Part shown: positions 10,701 to 18,549 of the stretch, piece after piece
How positions within the stretch are numbered: position 1 is the first letter of the stretch
Layout of the letters: every line of letters begins with the position of its first letter
DNA from: Microbispora triticiradicis
GTDB taxonomy: Bacteria > Actinomycetota > Actinomycetes > Streptosporangiales > Streptosporangiaceae
Assembly (NCBI GenBank): GCA_003260025.2
Contig: QFZU02000035.1
Span: forward strand, 1-50,510
Reading direction: 5' to 3'
DNA: 50,510 bases
Notes under the pieces: model-generated
Told to the model about the DNA's origin: nothing
The model's database searches: none
The model's input: only the letters and a program-made list of their open reading frames with translations
Position numbers and translations under genes: made by a program

Positions 10701-11644
10701 CGACGTTCAACCTGACCGAGACGACCGCGTCGAAGATCTCTTCGACGCTGACCCGGCTGCGGCACCAGATGGGCGCGCCCGCCGTCGGCATGGTGCTGAC
10801 GCTCGTCGTGGTGGTCGACGAGGCCGGGCAGTACGACGCCCTGCGCGCGGCCACCGACGCGGCGCGCGAGCACCCCTCGCGCATCCTGATCGTGATCAAC
10901 CGCGATCCCGCCGAGCCCAACCGGCTGGACGCCGAGATCCGCGTCGGCGAGTCGGCGCCGGGTGAGGTCGTGCTGCTGCGCCTGTACGGCGAGCTGACCG
11001 AGCACGGCGACTCGGTGATCATGCCGCTGCTGCTCACCGACACGCCGGTGGTGGCGTGGTGGCCGGGCGACTGCCCCGAGGTTCCCGCGAAGAACCCCAT
11101 CGGGCACCTGGCCAACCGCCGGATCACCGACGCCCGGTCGGCCCAGGACGCCGTGGCCGCCGTCGCCTCCCGGGACGCGAGCTACGTCCCGGGCGACACG
11201 GACCTCGCCTGGACCCGGCTGACGCCGTGGCGGAGCCTCCTGGCCGCCGCCTTCGACCAGCCCGTCGGGAAGATCGAGAGAGGCGTCGTGGAGGCCTCGC
11301 CGGGCAATCCCAGCGCGCCGCTGCTGGCCGCCTGGCTCTGCGACCGCCTGGAGGCGCCGATCGAGGTCGCCGACTCCGGCGGCCCCGGGCTGACCGGGGT
11401 ACGGCTGCTGATCGAGGGCGGCGGCGAGATGACGGTGAGCCGGGGCGACGCCCGGCTGGCCACGCTGTCGCGGCCGGGGCACCCCGACCGCCGGGTGGCC
11501 CTCGCCCGCCGCCCCACGTCGGAACTGCTCGCCGAGGAGTTGCGCCGGCTCGACCCGGACGACATCTACGCCGCCACGATCCGCCGCCTGGCCCAGACGA
11601 ACGAGCAGGCGGATCGTCGGGCGAAGAAGGGCGGGCGGTCGTGA
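10697..11644 (+). CDS. opcA: Glucose-6-phosphate dehydrogenase assembly/activator protein OpcA
   Basis: OpcA is an allosteric activator and assembly factor for Zwf in cyanobacteria, with conserved homologues next to zwf in actinobacteria. Recognisable features are the N-terminal RLRHQMGAPAVGMVLTLVVV, the HPSRILIVI strand, LLLTDTPVVAWWPGD, and the central LAWTRLTPWRSLLAAAFD block. The GTG start overlaps the zwf stop in a GTGA arrangement, indicating translational coupling and matched amounts of the two partners. 315 aa, normal length. Confidence 0.93.
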   Translation: MTTFNLTETTASKISSTLTRLRHQMGAPAVGMVLTLVVVVDEAGQYDALRAATDAAREHPSRILIVINRDPAEPNRLDAEIRVGESAPGEVVLLRLYGELTEHGDSVIMPLLLTDTPVVAWWPGDCPEVPAKNPIGHLANRRITDARSAQDAVAAVASRDASYVPGDTDLAWTRLTPWRSLLAAAFDQPVGKIERGVVEASPGNPSAPLLAAWLCDRLEAPIEVADSGGPGLTGVRLLIEGGGEMTVSRGDARLATLSRPGHPDRRVALARRPTSELLAEELRRLDPDDIYAATIRRLAQTNEQADRRAKKGGRS

Positions 11645-12420
11645 CCGCCGTACCCGGGGTCATCGTCCACCGCGACGCCACGGTGCTGGCCCAGGCCGTG
11701 TCCGCCCGCCTCATCACGAGGCTGGTGGACACGCAGGCCGCCCGCGGCTCGGCGCACCTGGTGCTGACCGGCGGCACCGTGGGGATCGCGACGCTCGCGG
11801 CGCTGGCGGCCACGGCCGCGCACGACGCGATCGACTGGCGGGCGCTCGACATCTGGTGGGGCGACGAGCGGTTCCTGCCGACCGGCCATCCGGAGCGCAA
11901 CGAGACGGGGGCACGGCAGGCGCTGCTCGACCAGGTGGACGTGGACCCGGAGCGGGTGCACGTCATGCCCGGCCCCGACTCGGGGATGACCGCCGAGGAG
12001 GCCGCCGAGGCGTACGCGGTGGAGCTCGCCAAGGCGGCCAGGCCGGAGGACCACGGGCCGGTGCCGTCGTTCGACGTGCTGCTGCTGGGCATGGGCCCGG
12101 ACGGCCACGTCGCCTCGCTGTTCCCCGACAAGCCCGCGGTGTACGAGGAGGAGCGCTCGGTGGTGGCCGTGCACGGCTCCCCCAAGCCGCCGCCGACCCG
12201 GCTGTCGCTGACGTTCCCCGCGCTCAGGGCCGCCAGGGAGACCTGGGTCGTGGTGGCCGGCGAGGACAAGGCACAGGCCGTCCATCTGGCCCTGTCCGGC
12301 GCGGGGCCCTTCCAGGTGCCCGCCGCCGGGGCGCGCGGGCGGCAGCGCACCCTGTTCCTGCTCGACCGCGCCGCCGCCGCCAAGATCCCGCCCGGCCTCG
12401 GCCGGATCGCCTCCCCCTGA
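11641..12420 (+). CDS. pgl: 6-phosphogluconolactonase
   Basis: Hydrolyses the lactone made by Zwf to 6-phosphogluconate. NagB/SugarP-isomerase fold with LTGGTVG (phosphate loop), WWGDERFLP, GMGPDGHVASLFP and the LTFPALRAARETWVVVAG block. 259 aa. The GTG start overlaps the opcA stop (GTGA), continuing the coupled chain zwf-opcA-pgl. It is the last gene of the operon, and an intrinsic terminator follows 20 bp after the stop. No gnd gene follows, so 6-phosphogluconate dehydrogenase must be encoded elsewhere. Confidence 0.95.
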   Translation: MTAVPGVIVHRDATVLAQAVSARLITRLVDTQAARGSAHLVLTGGTVGIATLAALAATAAHDAIDWRALDIWWGDERFLPTGHPERNETGARQALLDQVDVDPERVHVMPGPDSGMTAEEAAEAYAVELAKAARPEDHGPVPSFDVLLLGMGPDGHVASLFPDKPAVYEEERSVVAVHGSPKPPPTRLSLTFPALRAARETWVVVAGEDKAQAVHLALSGAGPFQVPAAGARGRQRTLFLLDRAAAAKIPPGLGRIASP

Positions 12421-12439
12421 ATCCTGTTCCGCGAAAGAG

Positions 12440-12481
12440 CGGCCGGGCCGGGTATCCTACCCCGCCCGGTCGTTTCTTTTT
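12440..12481 (+). terminator. Intrinsic terminator of the pentose-phosphate operon
   Basis: A 14-bp stem (12440-12453 with 12459-12472, one G-T pair and one C-C mismatch) with a 5-nt loop is followed directly by a T-rich run to 12481. Textbook rho-independent structure, rare in such GC-rich DNA, placed 20 bp after pgl. It isolates the downstream NACHT-SLATT pair from the operon. Confidence 0.85.
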
Positions 12482-12542
12482 GCACAACTGATGGCGCGAA
12501 TCCTCATTTATGGAGTCTCACCGCCGACAGGACAATTGTGGT

Positions 12543-12548
12543 TAGAAT
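12543..12548 (+). promoter_or_regulatory. Possible -10 box for the NACHT-SLATT pair
   Basis: TAGAAT lies in an unusually AT-rich stretch (about 12475-12565) between the pgl terminator and the NACHT gene, about 37 bp before its start. No clear TTGACA-like -35 box was seen. The position after a strong terminator means a promoter is needed here. Confidence 0.4.
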
Positions 12549-12584
12549 TTCCGCCCGGTAGCGATTCGCGCATCAGGAGGTGTG

Positions 12585-15500
12585 GTGACGGAGCGGCGCG
12601 CGATAACGGTGCTGCACGTGTCGGACACCCAGTTCGGCGCCCATCACCGGCACGGCGCCGAGGGCGTCACCGAGCAGGACCAGACGTACTCCTCGCTCGC
12701 GGCACGGCTTCTCTCCGACGTCAAGCGGTTGCGCGAGGAGCACGGCGTCTCCCCCGATCTCGTCGTCGCCTCGGGCGACCTCGCGGAATGGGCACGCCCG
12801 GCCGAATTCGACCAGTTTTATGACTTTCTGACCGAACTCGCCTCCGGGCTCGGACTGAGCCGGTCGCGCGTGGCCATGGTGCCCGGAAACCACGACGTCA
12901 ACTGGAAGAAGTGCGAGGCGTATTTCCTGAACTGTCAGGGCGACGACACCGAGCCGGTCCCGCCGTACTGGCCGAAATGGGAGCCGTACGCCCAGACGTT
13001 CACCCGGTTCTACGACGGCGTCCCGGGGGTCTCGTTCGCCCGTGACCAGCCGTGGACGCTGTTCGAGATGCCGGAACTGAAGACCGTGATCGCCGGGCTC
13101 AACTCGACCATGGCCGAGAGCCACCGCGACGAGGACCACTACGGCTACTGCGGCGAGGCGCAACTGCGGGCGTTCGCCGAGCTCTTGTCGGCCTTCGAGC
13201 GGGAGGGCTGGCTGCGGATCGGCGTGATGCACCACAACCCGGTGATCGACGACGAGCACGACGACGCCTTCCTCCGGGACCGAGCGGCCTTCCGCGAGAT
13301 CCTCGCGCCTCGTCTGCACGTCTTGCTGCACGGCCACACCCATCAGGGCCGGGTGGAGAGCTTCGGGGCCGACGCCCTGCCCGTGCTCTGCTCGGGCAGC
13401 GCCGGCGTGCGGCAGAGCGCCCGGCCGGACGACGTCCCCAACCAGTACCAGCTCGTCGAGATCACCCGGACCGGGTTGCGGGTCCACGGCCGGCGCTACA
13501 ACCCCGACCGGCTGCGCTGGGAGGCCGACACCGCGATCGGACGCGACCCCGACCAGTCCGTGCTCGCCATCGACCGGCCGTTGCGGGAGGCGCACGCCGC
13601 CTTCCCCGACCCCGAGCGGGACGGACCCGGACCGGACGACGGCACCTCGTACGCCAGTCGTCGGTTCATCGAGCAGTTCCCGCGGCGTGACGACCTGCTC
13701 TCACGGGTGCGCCGCGTGTGCGAGTTGCGCCACCCCGATGCCGAGGTGGACGAGGTCCGCAACGGCACGACCCGGACATACCTGCGCGTCTCCCGGTTCG
13801 ACGGATACCGCGTGTCCATGTTCCCGGTCGGTGTCTACACGGGATGCCCCGGCTGGGAGGAGGTCCGGGCGTTCCACGACGAGGTCGACGCCCTCTACCG
13901 GGCCGGTGACCCGTACCTGACGTCGTTCCTCGTCTACGACGGCGAGCCCGTGCCGGGAGAGCTGCGCCGGTGGGCGGAACTGCGCGGGCTCCAACTGCAG
14001 AACCTGCCGAGGTTCCAGGGCATGGACGCGCTGCGCCCGTACGCCGGCCGTCAGGCCAGGCGGCTGGCCGGAAGTGACGTCTATCCGTCGAGGCTGTTCG
14101 TACCCCAGCGCTTCGTGGTCGTGCGCGGCGGGTCCGCCGCGACGCCGGGGCCGGCCGAACCGGCGGTCGACCTGCTGACGCGGCTGCGTGAGTGGGTCGC
14201 GGACCACGAGGGCAGGTTCGTCGTCGTCCTGGGCGACTTCGGATATGGCAAGACGTTCCTGTTACGCGAGCTGACGCGGCTGGTGCAGGAGGAGGGCCGG
14301 CCCCCGGTGATCCCGATCCTGATCCAGCTCCGGGAGCTGGAGAAGGCGCACAGCCTGGACGAGCTGCTGGCCGCCCACCTGACGGCCGGAGGCGAGGAGG
14401 TGATCGACCTCCAGCGGCTGCGCTACCTCATCGAGGAGGGCCGCGTGCTGCTGCTGTTCGACGGCTTCGACGAACTGGCCCTGCGGATCACCTACGACCA
14501 GGCGGCCGAGCACCTGAAGTCGCTGGTGCAGGCGGCGCGGGGACGCGCGAAGGTCGTGCTGACCAGCCGGACCCAGCACTTCCTGTCCGAGCGGCAGGTG
14601 GAGACCGCGTTGTCCGCCCAGCTCTCCGGGGTGCCCGGCCATCGCCTGGTCAAGCTGCTGGAGTTCGACGACGGGCAGATCCTGGAGTTCCTCACCCGGC
14701 AGATGGGAGGGGACGAGGAGCGGGCCCGCGCCCGTCTCGACCTCCTGGGCGACGTCCGCGACCTGCTGGGACTGTCGCGCAACCCCCGGATGCTGAGCTT
14801 CATCGCACGCCTGGACGAGGACCGGTTGCGTGAGATCCGCGACCACGAGGGAGAGATCAGCGCGGCCCGGCTCTACCGCGAGCTGCTCCAGCGGTGGCTG
14901 GAGTTCGAGTTCGAACGGGCCCAGCCGCGCGGCGCGATGCGGGCGTTGTCGGTCGCCGACCGCTGGAACGCCGTACGCACGCTCGCGCTCCGGCTCTGGG
15001 AGTCCGGCGAGGACACGCTGGGGCTGGCGGAGCTGGGCGGCGCCGCCAGCACTCTCGGACACCTCGCGGACCTGCAGATCAGCCCGGAGCAGGCCTCGCA
15101 CATGATCGGCTCGGGCACACTGCTGGTGCGCACGGAGGGCGAACGGTTCGCGTTCGTCCACCGGTCGGTCATGGAGTGGCTGGTTGCCGACCACGTCGCC
15201 AAGACCCTTCGCGACGGCGACGAACCCGGAGAGATGAGCACCCGCCTGGTCTCCGACCTCATGGCCGACTTCGTCGCCACCCTCGCCGGTCACCGGCGAT
15301 CGGTCGCCTGGGCCCGCGAGACTCTCGCCGAGAGCGATTTCCCGGTCGGGATCGCCAAGGTGAACGCCCTGACCCTGCTGAGAAGGCTGCGCGTCCCGGT
15401 CAGCGACGGCAGGTCGAAGGTCTACCTGCCTGGGGCCGACCTGCGGGGTCTCGATCTCAGCGGCACGGACCTGCGTGGCGCCAAGCTCTTCGGCGCGAAC

Positions 15501-17756
15501 CTGGAGGGCGCCCGTCTCGACGGCGCCGACCTCGGCGGGGCGAACCTGATCGGGGCCGACCTCACCGGCGTCTCCGGCAGGGGCGTGCGACTGGTGGAGG
15601 CCCAGCTCGGCAACGCGAACCTGTCGCGCGCCCGGCTCCTCGGCGCCGATCTCACCGGCGCGGCCGCTGAGGGCGTCAAATGGTGGCGTACAGCGCTCAT
15701 CGGCGCCCGTCTGGACGCGCCAGAGGAGGTAGCCCGGGCCCATCCGGATGCGGCTCTTCCGGGACAGGCGCCGCCCTCCCTCCAGTTCGGTCCCGTGCGC
15801 AGCGTGGTCAACTGTCTGGCCTGGGGCGGCCCTTCTGGCAAGATCCTCGTCGCCGGAACGTCCGATGGGACGCTCGCCGTCTGGGACGCCGCCACCGGAC
15901 AGCCGATCCGCAGCTTTGGTGCCCACATTCGCGGCATATTGGCCATCGCGATCAACCCGGAACAGTCACATGTGGCCACCTGCGGCGATCACGGCAGCGT
16001 CCGCGTCTGGGACGTCACCACCGGCGCACGGATCCACACGCTCGACGGCCACACCTCCTGGGTGGGCGCCGTCGCCTACAACCCTCACGGCACCGGCCTC
16101 GCGACAGGAGGATGGGACAGGACCATCCGCGTCTGGGACACGATCAGCGGTGCAGTGACTCGTACCTTCACCGCTCCCGGCCCTGTACACGCGCTCGCCT
16201 ACAGCCCTGACGGCACAAGCCTCGCCGCCGTCGGAGACGGCCCGATCGTCCACATCTGGGACCTGAGCACCGGGTCGCTCGCCCTATCGTGGGTATGCGA
16301 CCTCAGGTCGCTGAACACGGTCGCCTACCATCCTGACGGAAGGCGGATCGCCGTCGGCGGACTCGACGGTGGCGTCCAGATGTTGGATACGCGAACCGGC
16401 ACCCTTGTCCGGATGTCGGAGGGACACTCCGGCCACGTCCGCGCCCTCCTGTACAGCCCCGACGGATCCTGGCTCGTGAGCGATGGTGGCCGCGCCGGGA
16501 CCATCCGCGTCCGGGACACTCGTAGCGGAGAGACTCGCCAGGTCCTCGACGGACACGTCGGGCATGTGACGGCCCTCGCTTACAGCCCGGACGGCACCGC
16601 GTTCGCCAGCGGCGGCACAGACCAAGCCGTACGCGTGTGGGATGCCGCGACCGGTGTCTCCTCGGACACGCTGGAGTCCTGCACAGAGGGGATGCGGGCC
16701 GTCGCCCACAGTCCCGACGGCGCTCACCTGGCGACCCTGGACTACGACGGCGTTCTGCGGCTCTGGGATACCGGAACCGGCCGCCTCAACCGGGTTCTCC
16801 TGGGGCGCCCGGGTGCCGCGGCCCTCGCCTACAATCCCGACGGTATTCACGTCGCCGTTGGCGGCATGGACGGTGTCGTAGTCGTCTGGGACGTGACGGC
16901 CGGTCGCAGCGTGCAGGTGATCGAATCGGAGACCGGGTGGGTGAGCGACCTCGCCTACAGCGCCGACGGTCTTCATCTCGCCGCAGCGACAGAGCACATG
17001 GTCCGTGTGTGGGACGCCACGACCGGTGACACCGTCCGCACCCTGCCAGGCGGCTCCAACGCCTGGAAGGCCCTTGTATACAGCCCCGACGGCAGTCGCC
17101 TCGCCGTGTGCGAAGGCACAGAGCCCATCTGCGTCTGGGACACCGCGACCGGCCGTCTGCTCCGCGCGTTCGGCGGCCGTGCCGACAGTGGAGTGACCGC
17201 CATCGCCTACAGCCTCGACGGCACCCGGCTGGCCAGCAGCGGCAACAACCATGTCATAGGAATCTGGAACGCCGAGACCGGGGAGCCGTTACGCCTCCTG
17301 AAGGGGCATGACGACCAGGTGCGGACCATGGCCTTCAGCCCCGACAGCAGGCGCCTGGTCAGCGCGGGTGACGACCGTACGGTGCGGGTGTGGGACGCGG
17401 AGTCCGGCGATCTCCTGCAAGTGCTCCGCGGCCACCAGGGGTTCGTGCTGTCCGTCAGCCACAGTCCCGACGGCAGGCAGGTGGCCAGCGCCGGGAGTGA
17501 CGGCACGATCCGGATCTGGGACGCCGTCGCGGGCGAGGCCGTGGCGACGCTGCTGGCGCTGCAGGACGGGTGGGCGGCCTTCAGCCCGGACGGCCTGACG
17601 TACAAGTATCGCGGCACTCCCGGCGGCGCGTTCTGGTGGGCTGCCGGTCTGTGCACGTTCGCGCCGGGGGAACTCGACGAGTTCGTCCCGGAGTTGCGAC
17701 GGGTGGACGACGACACCCCGCTGACCGCGCTCGCGAAGCCGTACGGGAAGGGATGA
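12585..17756 (+). CDS. Multidomain STAND protein: metallophosphoesterase + NACHT NTPase + pentapeptide + 14 WD40 repeats
   Basis: About 1723 aa. Order: (1) calcineurin-like phosphoesterase, about 1-300, with SDTQFG (D14), SGDL (D65), PGNHD (N102-D104), MHHNP (H216-217) and HGHTH (H251, H253). The usual DxH of motif 1 is DxQ. (2) About 357-492, an alpha/beta segment before the NTPase that could be a degenerate restriction-nuclease fold (inference). (3) NACHT NTPase with Walker A GDFGYGKT (K556), Walker B LLLFDGFDEL (D626) and LTSRTQHF sensor, then a helical arm. (4) Pentapeptide repeats, about 948-1044. (5) 14 WD40 repeats, about 1066-1686, enough for two seven-bladed propellers. No signal peptide. 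GTG 12585 is preferred over GTG 12582 because AGGAGG ends at 12580. Two in-frame TTA codons occur at 14262 and 17289. Likely a ligand-sensing conflict switch working with the SLATT protein 3 bp downstream. Confidence 0.9.
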   Translation: MTERRAITVLHVSDTQFGAHHRHGAEGVTEQDQTYSSLAARLLSDVKRLREEHGVSPDLVVASGDLAEWARPAEFDQFYDFLTELASGLGLSRSRVAMVPGNHDVNWKKCEAYFLNCQGDDTEPVPPYWPKWEPYAQTFTRFYDGVPGVSFARDQPWTLFEMPELKTVIAGLNSTMAESHRDEDHYGYCGEAQLRAFAELLSAFEREGWLRIGVMHHNPVIDDEHDDAFLRDRAAFREILAPRLHVLLHGHTHQGRVESFGADALPVLCSGSAGVRQSARPDDVPNQYQLVEITRTGLRVHGRRYNPDRLRWEADTAIGRDPDQSVLAIDRPLREAHAAFPDPERDGPGPDDGTSYASRRFIEQFPRRDDLLSRVRRVCELRHPDAEVDEVRNGTTRTYLRVSRFDGYRVSMFPVGVYTGCPGWEEVRAFHDEVDALYRAGDPYLTSFLVYDGEPVPGELRRWAELRGLQLQNLPRFQGMDALRPYAGRQARRLAGSDVYPSRLFVPQRFVVVRGGSAATPGPAEPAVDLLTRLREWVADHEGRFVVVLGDFGYGKTFLLRELTRLVQEEGRPPVIPILIQLRELEKAHSLDELLAAHLTAGGEEVIDLQRLRYLIEEGRVLLLFDGFDELALRITYDQAAEHLKSLVQAARGRAKVVLTSRTQHFLSERQVETALSAQLSGVPGHRLVKLLEFDDGQILEFLTRQMGGDEERARARLDLLGDVRDLLGLSRNPRMLSFIARLDEDRLREIRDHEGEISAARLYRELLQRWLEFEFERAQPRGAMRALSVADRWNAVRTLALRLWESGEDTLGLAELGGAASTLGHLADLQISPEQASHMIGSGTLLVRTEGERFAFVHRSVMEWLVADHVAKTLRDGDEPGEMSTRLVSDLMADFVATLAGHRRSVAWARETLAESDFPVGIAKVNALTLLRRLRVPVSDGRSKVYLPGADLRGLDLSGTDLRGAKLFGANLEGARLDGADLGGANLIGADLTGVSGRGVRLVEAQLGNANLSRARLLGADLTGAAAEGVKWWRTALIGARLDAPEEVARAHPDAALPGQAPPSLQFGPVRSVVNCLAWGGPSGKILVAGTSDGTLAVWDAATGQPIRSFGAHIRGILAIAINPEQSHVATCGDHGSVRVWDVTTGARIHTLDGHTSWVGAVAYNPHGTGLATGGWDRTIRVWDTISGAVTRTFTAPGPVHALAYSPDGTSLAAVGDGPIVHIWDLSTGSLALSWVCDLRSLNTVAYHPDGRRIAVGGLDGGVQMLDTRTGTLVRMSEGHSGHVRALLYSPDGSWLVSDGGRAGTIRVRDTRSGETRQVLDGHVGHVTALAYSPDGTAFASGGTDQAVRVWDAATGVSSDTLESCTEGMRAVAHSPDGAHLATLDYDGVLRLWDTGTGRLNRVLLGRPGAAALAYNPDGIHVAVGGMDGVVVVWDVTAGRSVQVIESETGWVSDLAYSADGLHLAAATEHMVRVWDATTGDTVRTLPGGSNAWKALVYSPDGSRLAVCEGTEPICVWDTATGRLLRAFGGRADSGVTAIAYSLDGTRLASSGNNHVIGIWNAETGEPLRLLKGHDDQVRTMAFSPDSRRLVSAGDDRTVRVWDAESGDLLQVLRGHQGFVLSVSHSPDGRQVASAGSDGTIRIWDAVAGEAVATLLALQDGWAAFSPDGLTYKYRGTPGGAFWWAAGLCTFAPGELDEFVPELRRVDDDTPLTALAKPYGKG

Positions 17757-17759
17757 GCC

Positions 17760-18434
17760 GTGCCCGACGAGACGACCGGCCCGGACCGGGACCGGCCGGG
17801 AAGCCTGCCGCCGGAGCGGCCGCCGGGCCCGCTCGCCCGGCGCAGGCAGCGTGACCTGGGCACGCGCCCGTTCCCACTGCTGACGCCGGAGGAGTGGCGT
17901 GAGCCCGGCGGCGCGCTGCGGCGGATGTACGAGAGCGCGCAGGCCAGGGCGATGGAGACCGCCGACTGGTACCTGGACGACCGGGTACGCATGCGGCTGG
18001 CCTCGCAGGTCCTGCGCGGGCTGGCCATCCTGCTGGCGGCGGCCGGTGGCCTGCAGCCCCTCGCGGCGGCCGCGGGCGGGACGGCGGGCGCGCAACTCGG
18101 CGGCGGCAACCTCGCCTGGGGATACGTCCTGCTGGCCGGCGCGGGCGTCTGCGTCGCCCTCGACCGCATCCTCGGCCTGTCGTCGCGGTGGATGCGCGAC
18201 ATCACGACCGCGCAGAGGATCCAGCAGCGGCTGGTGGACTTCCAGTTCGACTGGGCCGACCTCAACGCCCGGGACGCCGTGGGTCAGGAGCCGGTCCCGG
18301 TGCACGACTACCTCGCGCTGCTGCGGGCGTTCCTCTCCGACATCTCCTCGATCACCCAGGAGGAGACCTCCGAGTGGGTGAACGAGTTCCAGAGCGCGGT
18401 GGCCCAGCTCACCAACCACTCCGGCGACCGCTGA
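17760..18434 (+). CDS. SLATT-type two-TM predicted membrane effector
   Basis: 224 aa. A Pro/Arg-rich N-terminus is followed by an amphipathic helix around YESAQARAMETADWYLDD. Two hydrophobic segments (about residues 84-107 and 117-140) come next, then the LGLSSRWMRDITTAQRIQQRLVDFQFDWADLNA helix and a C-terminal helical tail. This pattern (Tyr/Trp-Tyr helix, two TMs, W-M/I-R helix) matches the SLATT superfamily, proposed from comparative genomics to form pores or damage membranes when triggered by a linked sensor. GTG start 3 bp after the NACHT gene, with AAGGGATGA as ribosome site, so the two are translated together. No enzymatic motif. SLATT subfamily not decided. Confidence 0.82.
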   Translation: MPDETTGPDRDRPGSLPPERPPGPLARRRQRDLGTRPFPLLTPEEWREPGGALRRMYESAQARAMETADWYLDDRVRMRLASQVLRGLAILLAAAGGLQPLAAAAGGTAGAQLGGGNLAWGYVLLAGAGVCVALDRILGLSSRWMRDITTAQRIQQRLVDFQFDWADLNARDAVGQEPVPVHDYLALLRAFLSDISSITQEETSEWVNEFQSAVAQLTNHSGDR

Positions 18435-18549
18435 GCCGCCTTGGGGATATTCCTGAGCGGGACCCCGATTGGTAACCTCACGGGGTGGCAGGGTTCGGTG
18501 AGGCAGGGGCGACGGGCGCCTCCGCCCTGCGTCCCCGCGGCGCGGCCCG

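Noticed and set aside
12491-12823. 110-codon frame before and within the NACHT gene
   Set aside because: No ribosome site, and most of it overlaps the phosphoesterase coding region in another frame.
18473-18478. TAACCT as a -10 box for the ROK gene
   Set aside because: No -35 partner, and similar hexamers are frequent; not strong enough to list as a feature.
12421-18549. Integrase, transposase or att repeats bordering the NACHT-SLATT island
   Set aside because: No such genes or matching flanking repeats were found; transfer, if any, was by homologous recombination or is old.
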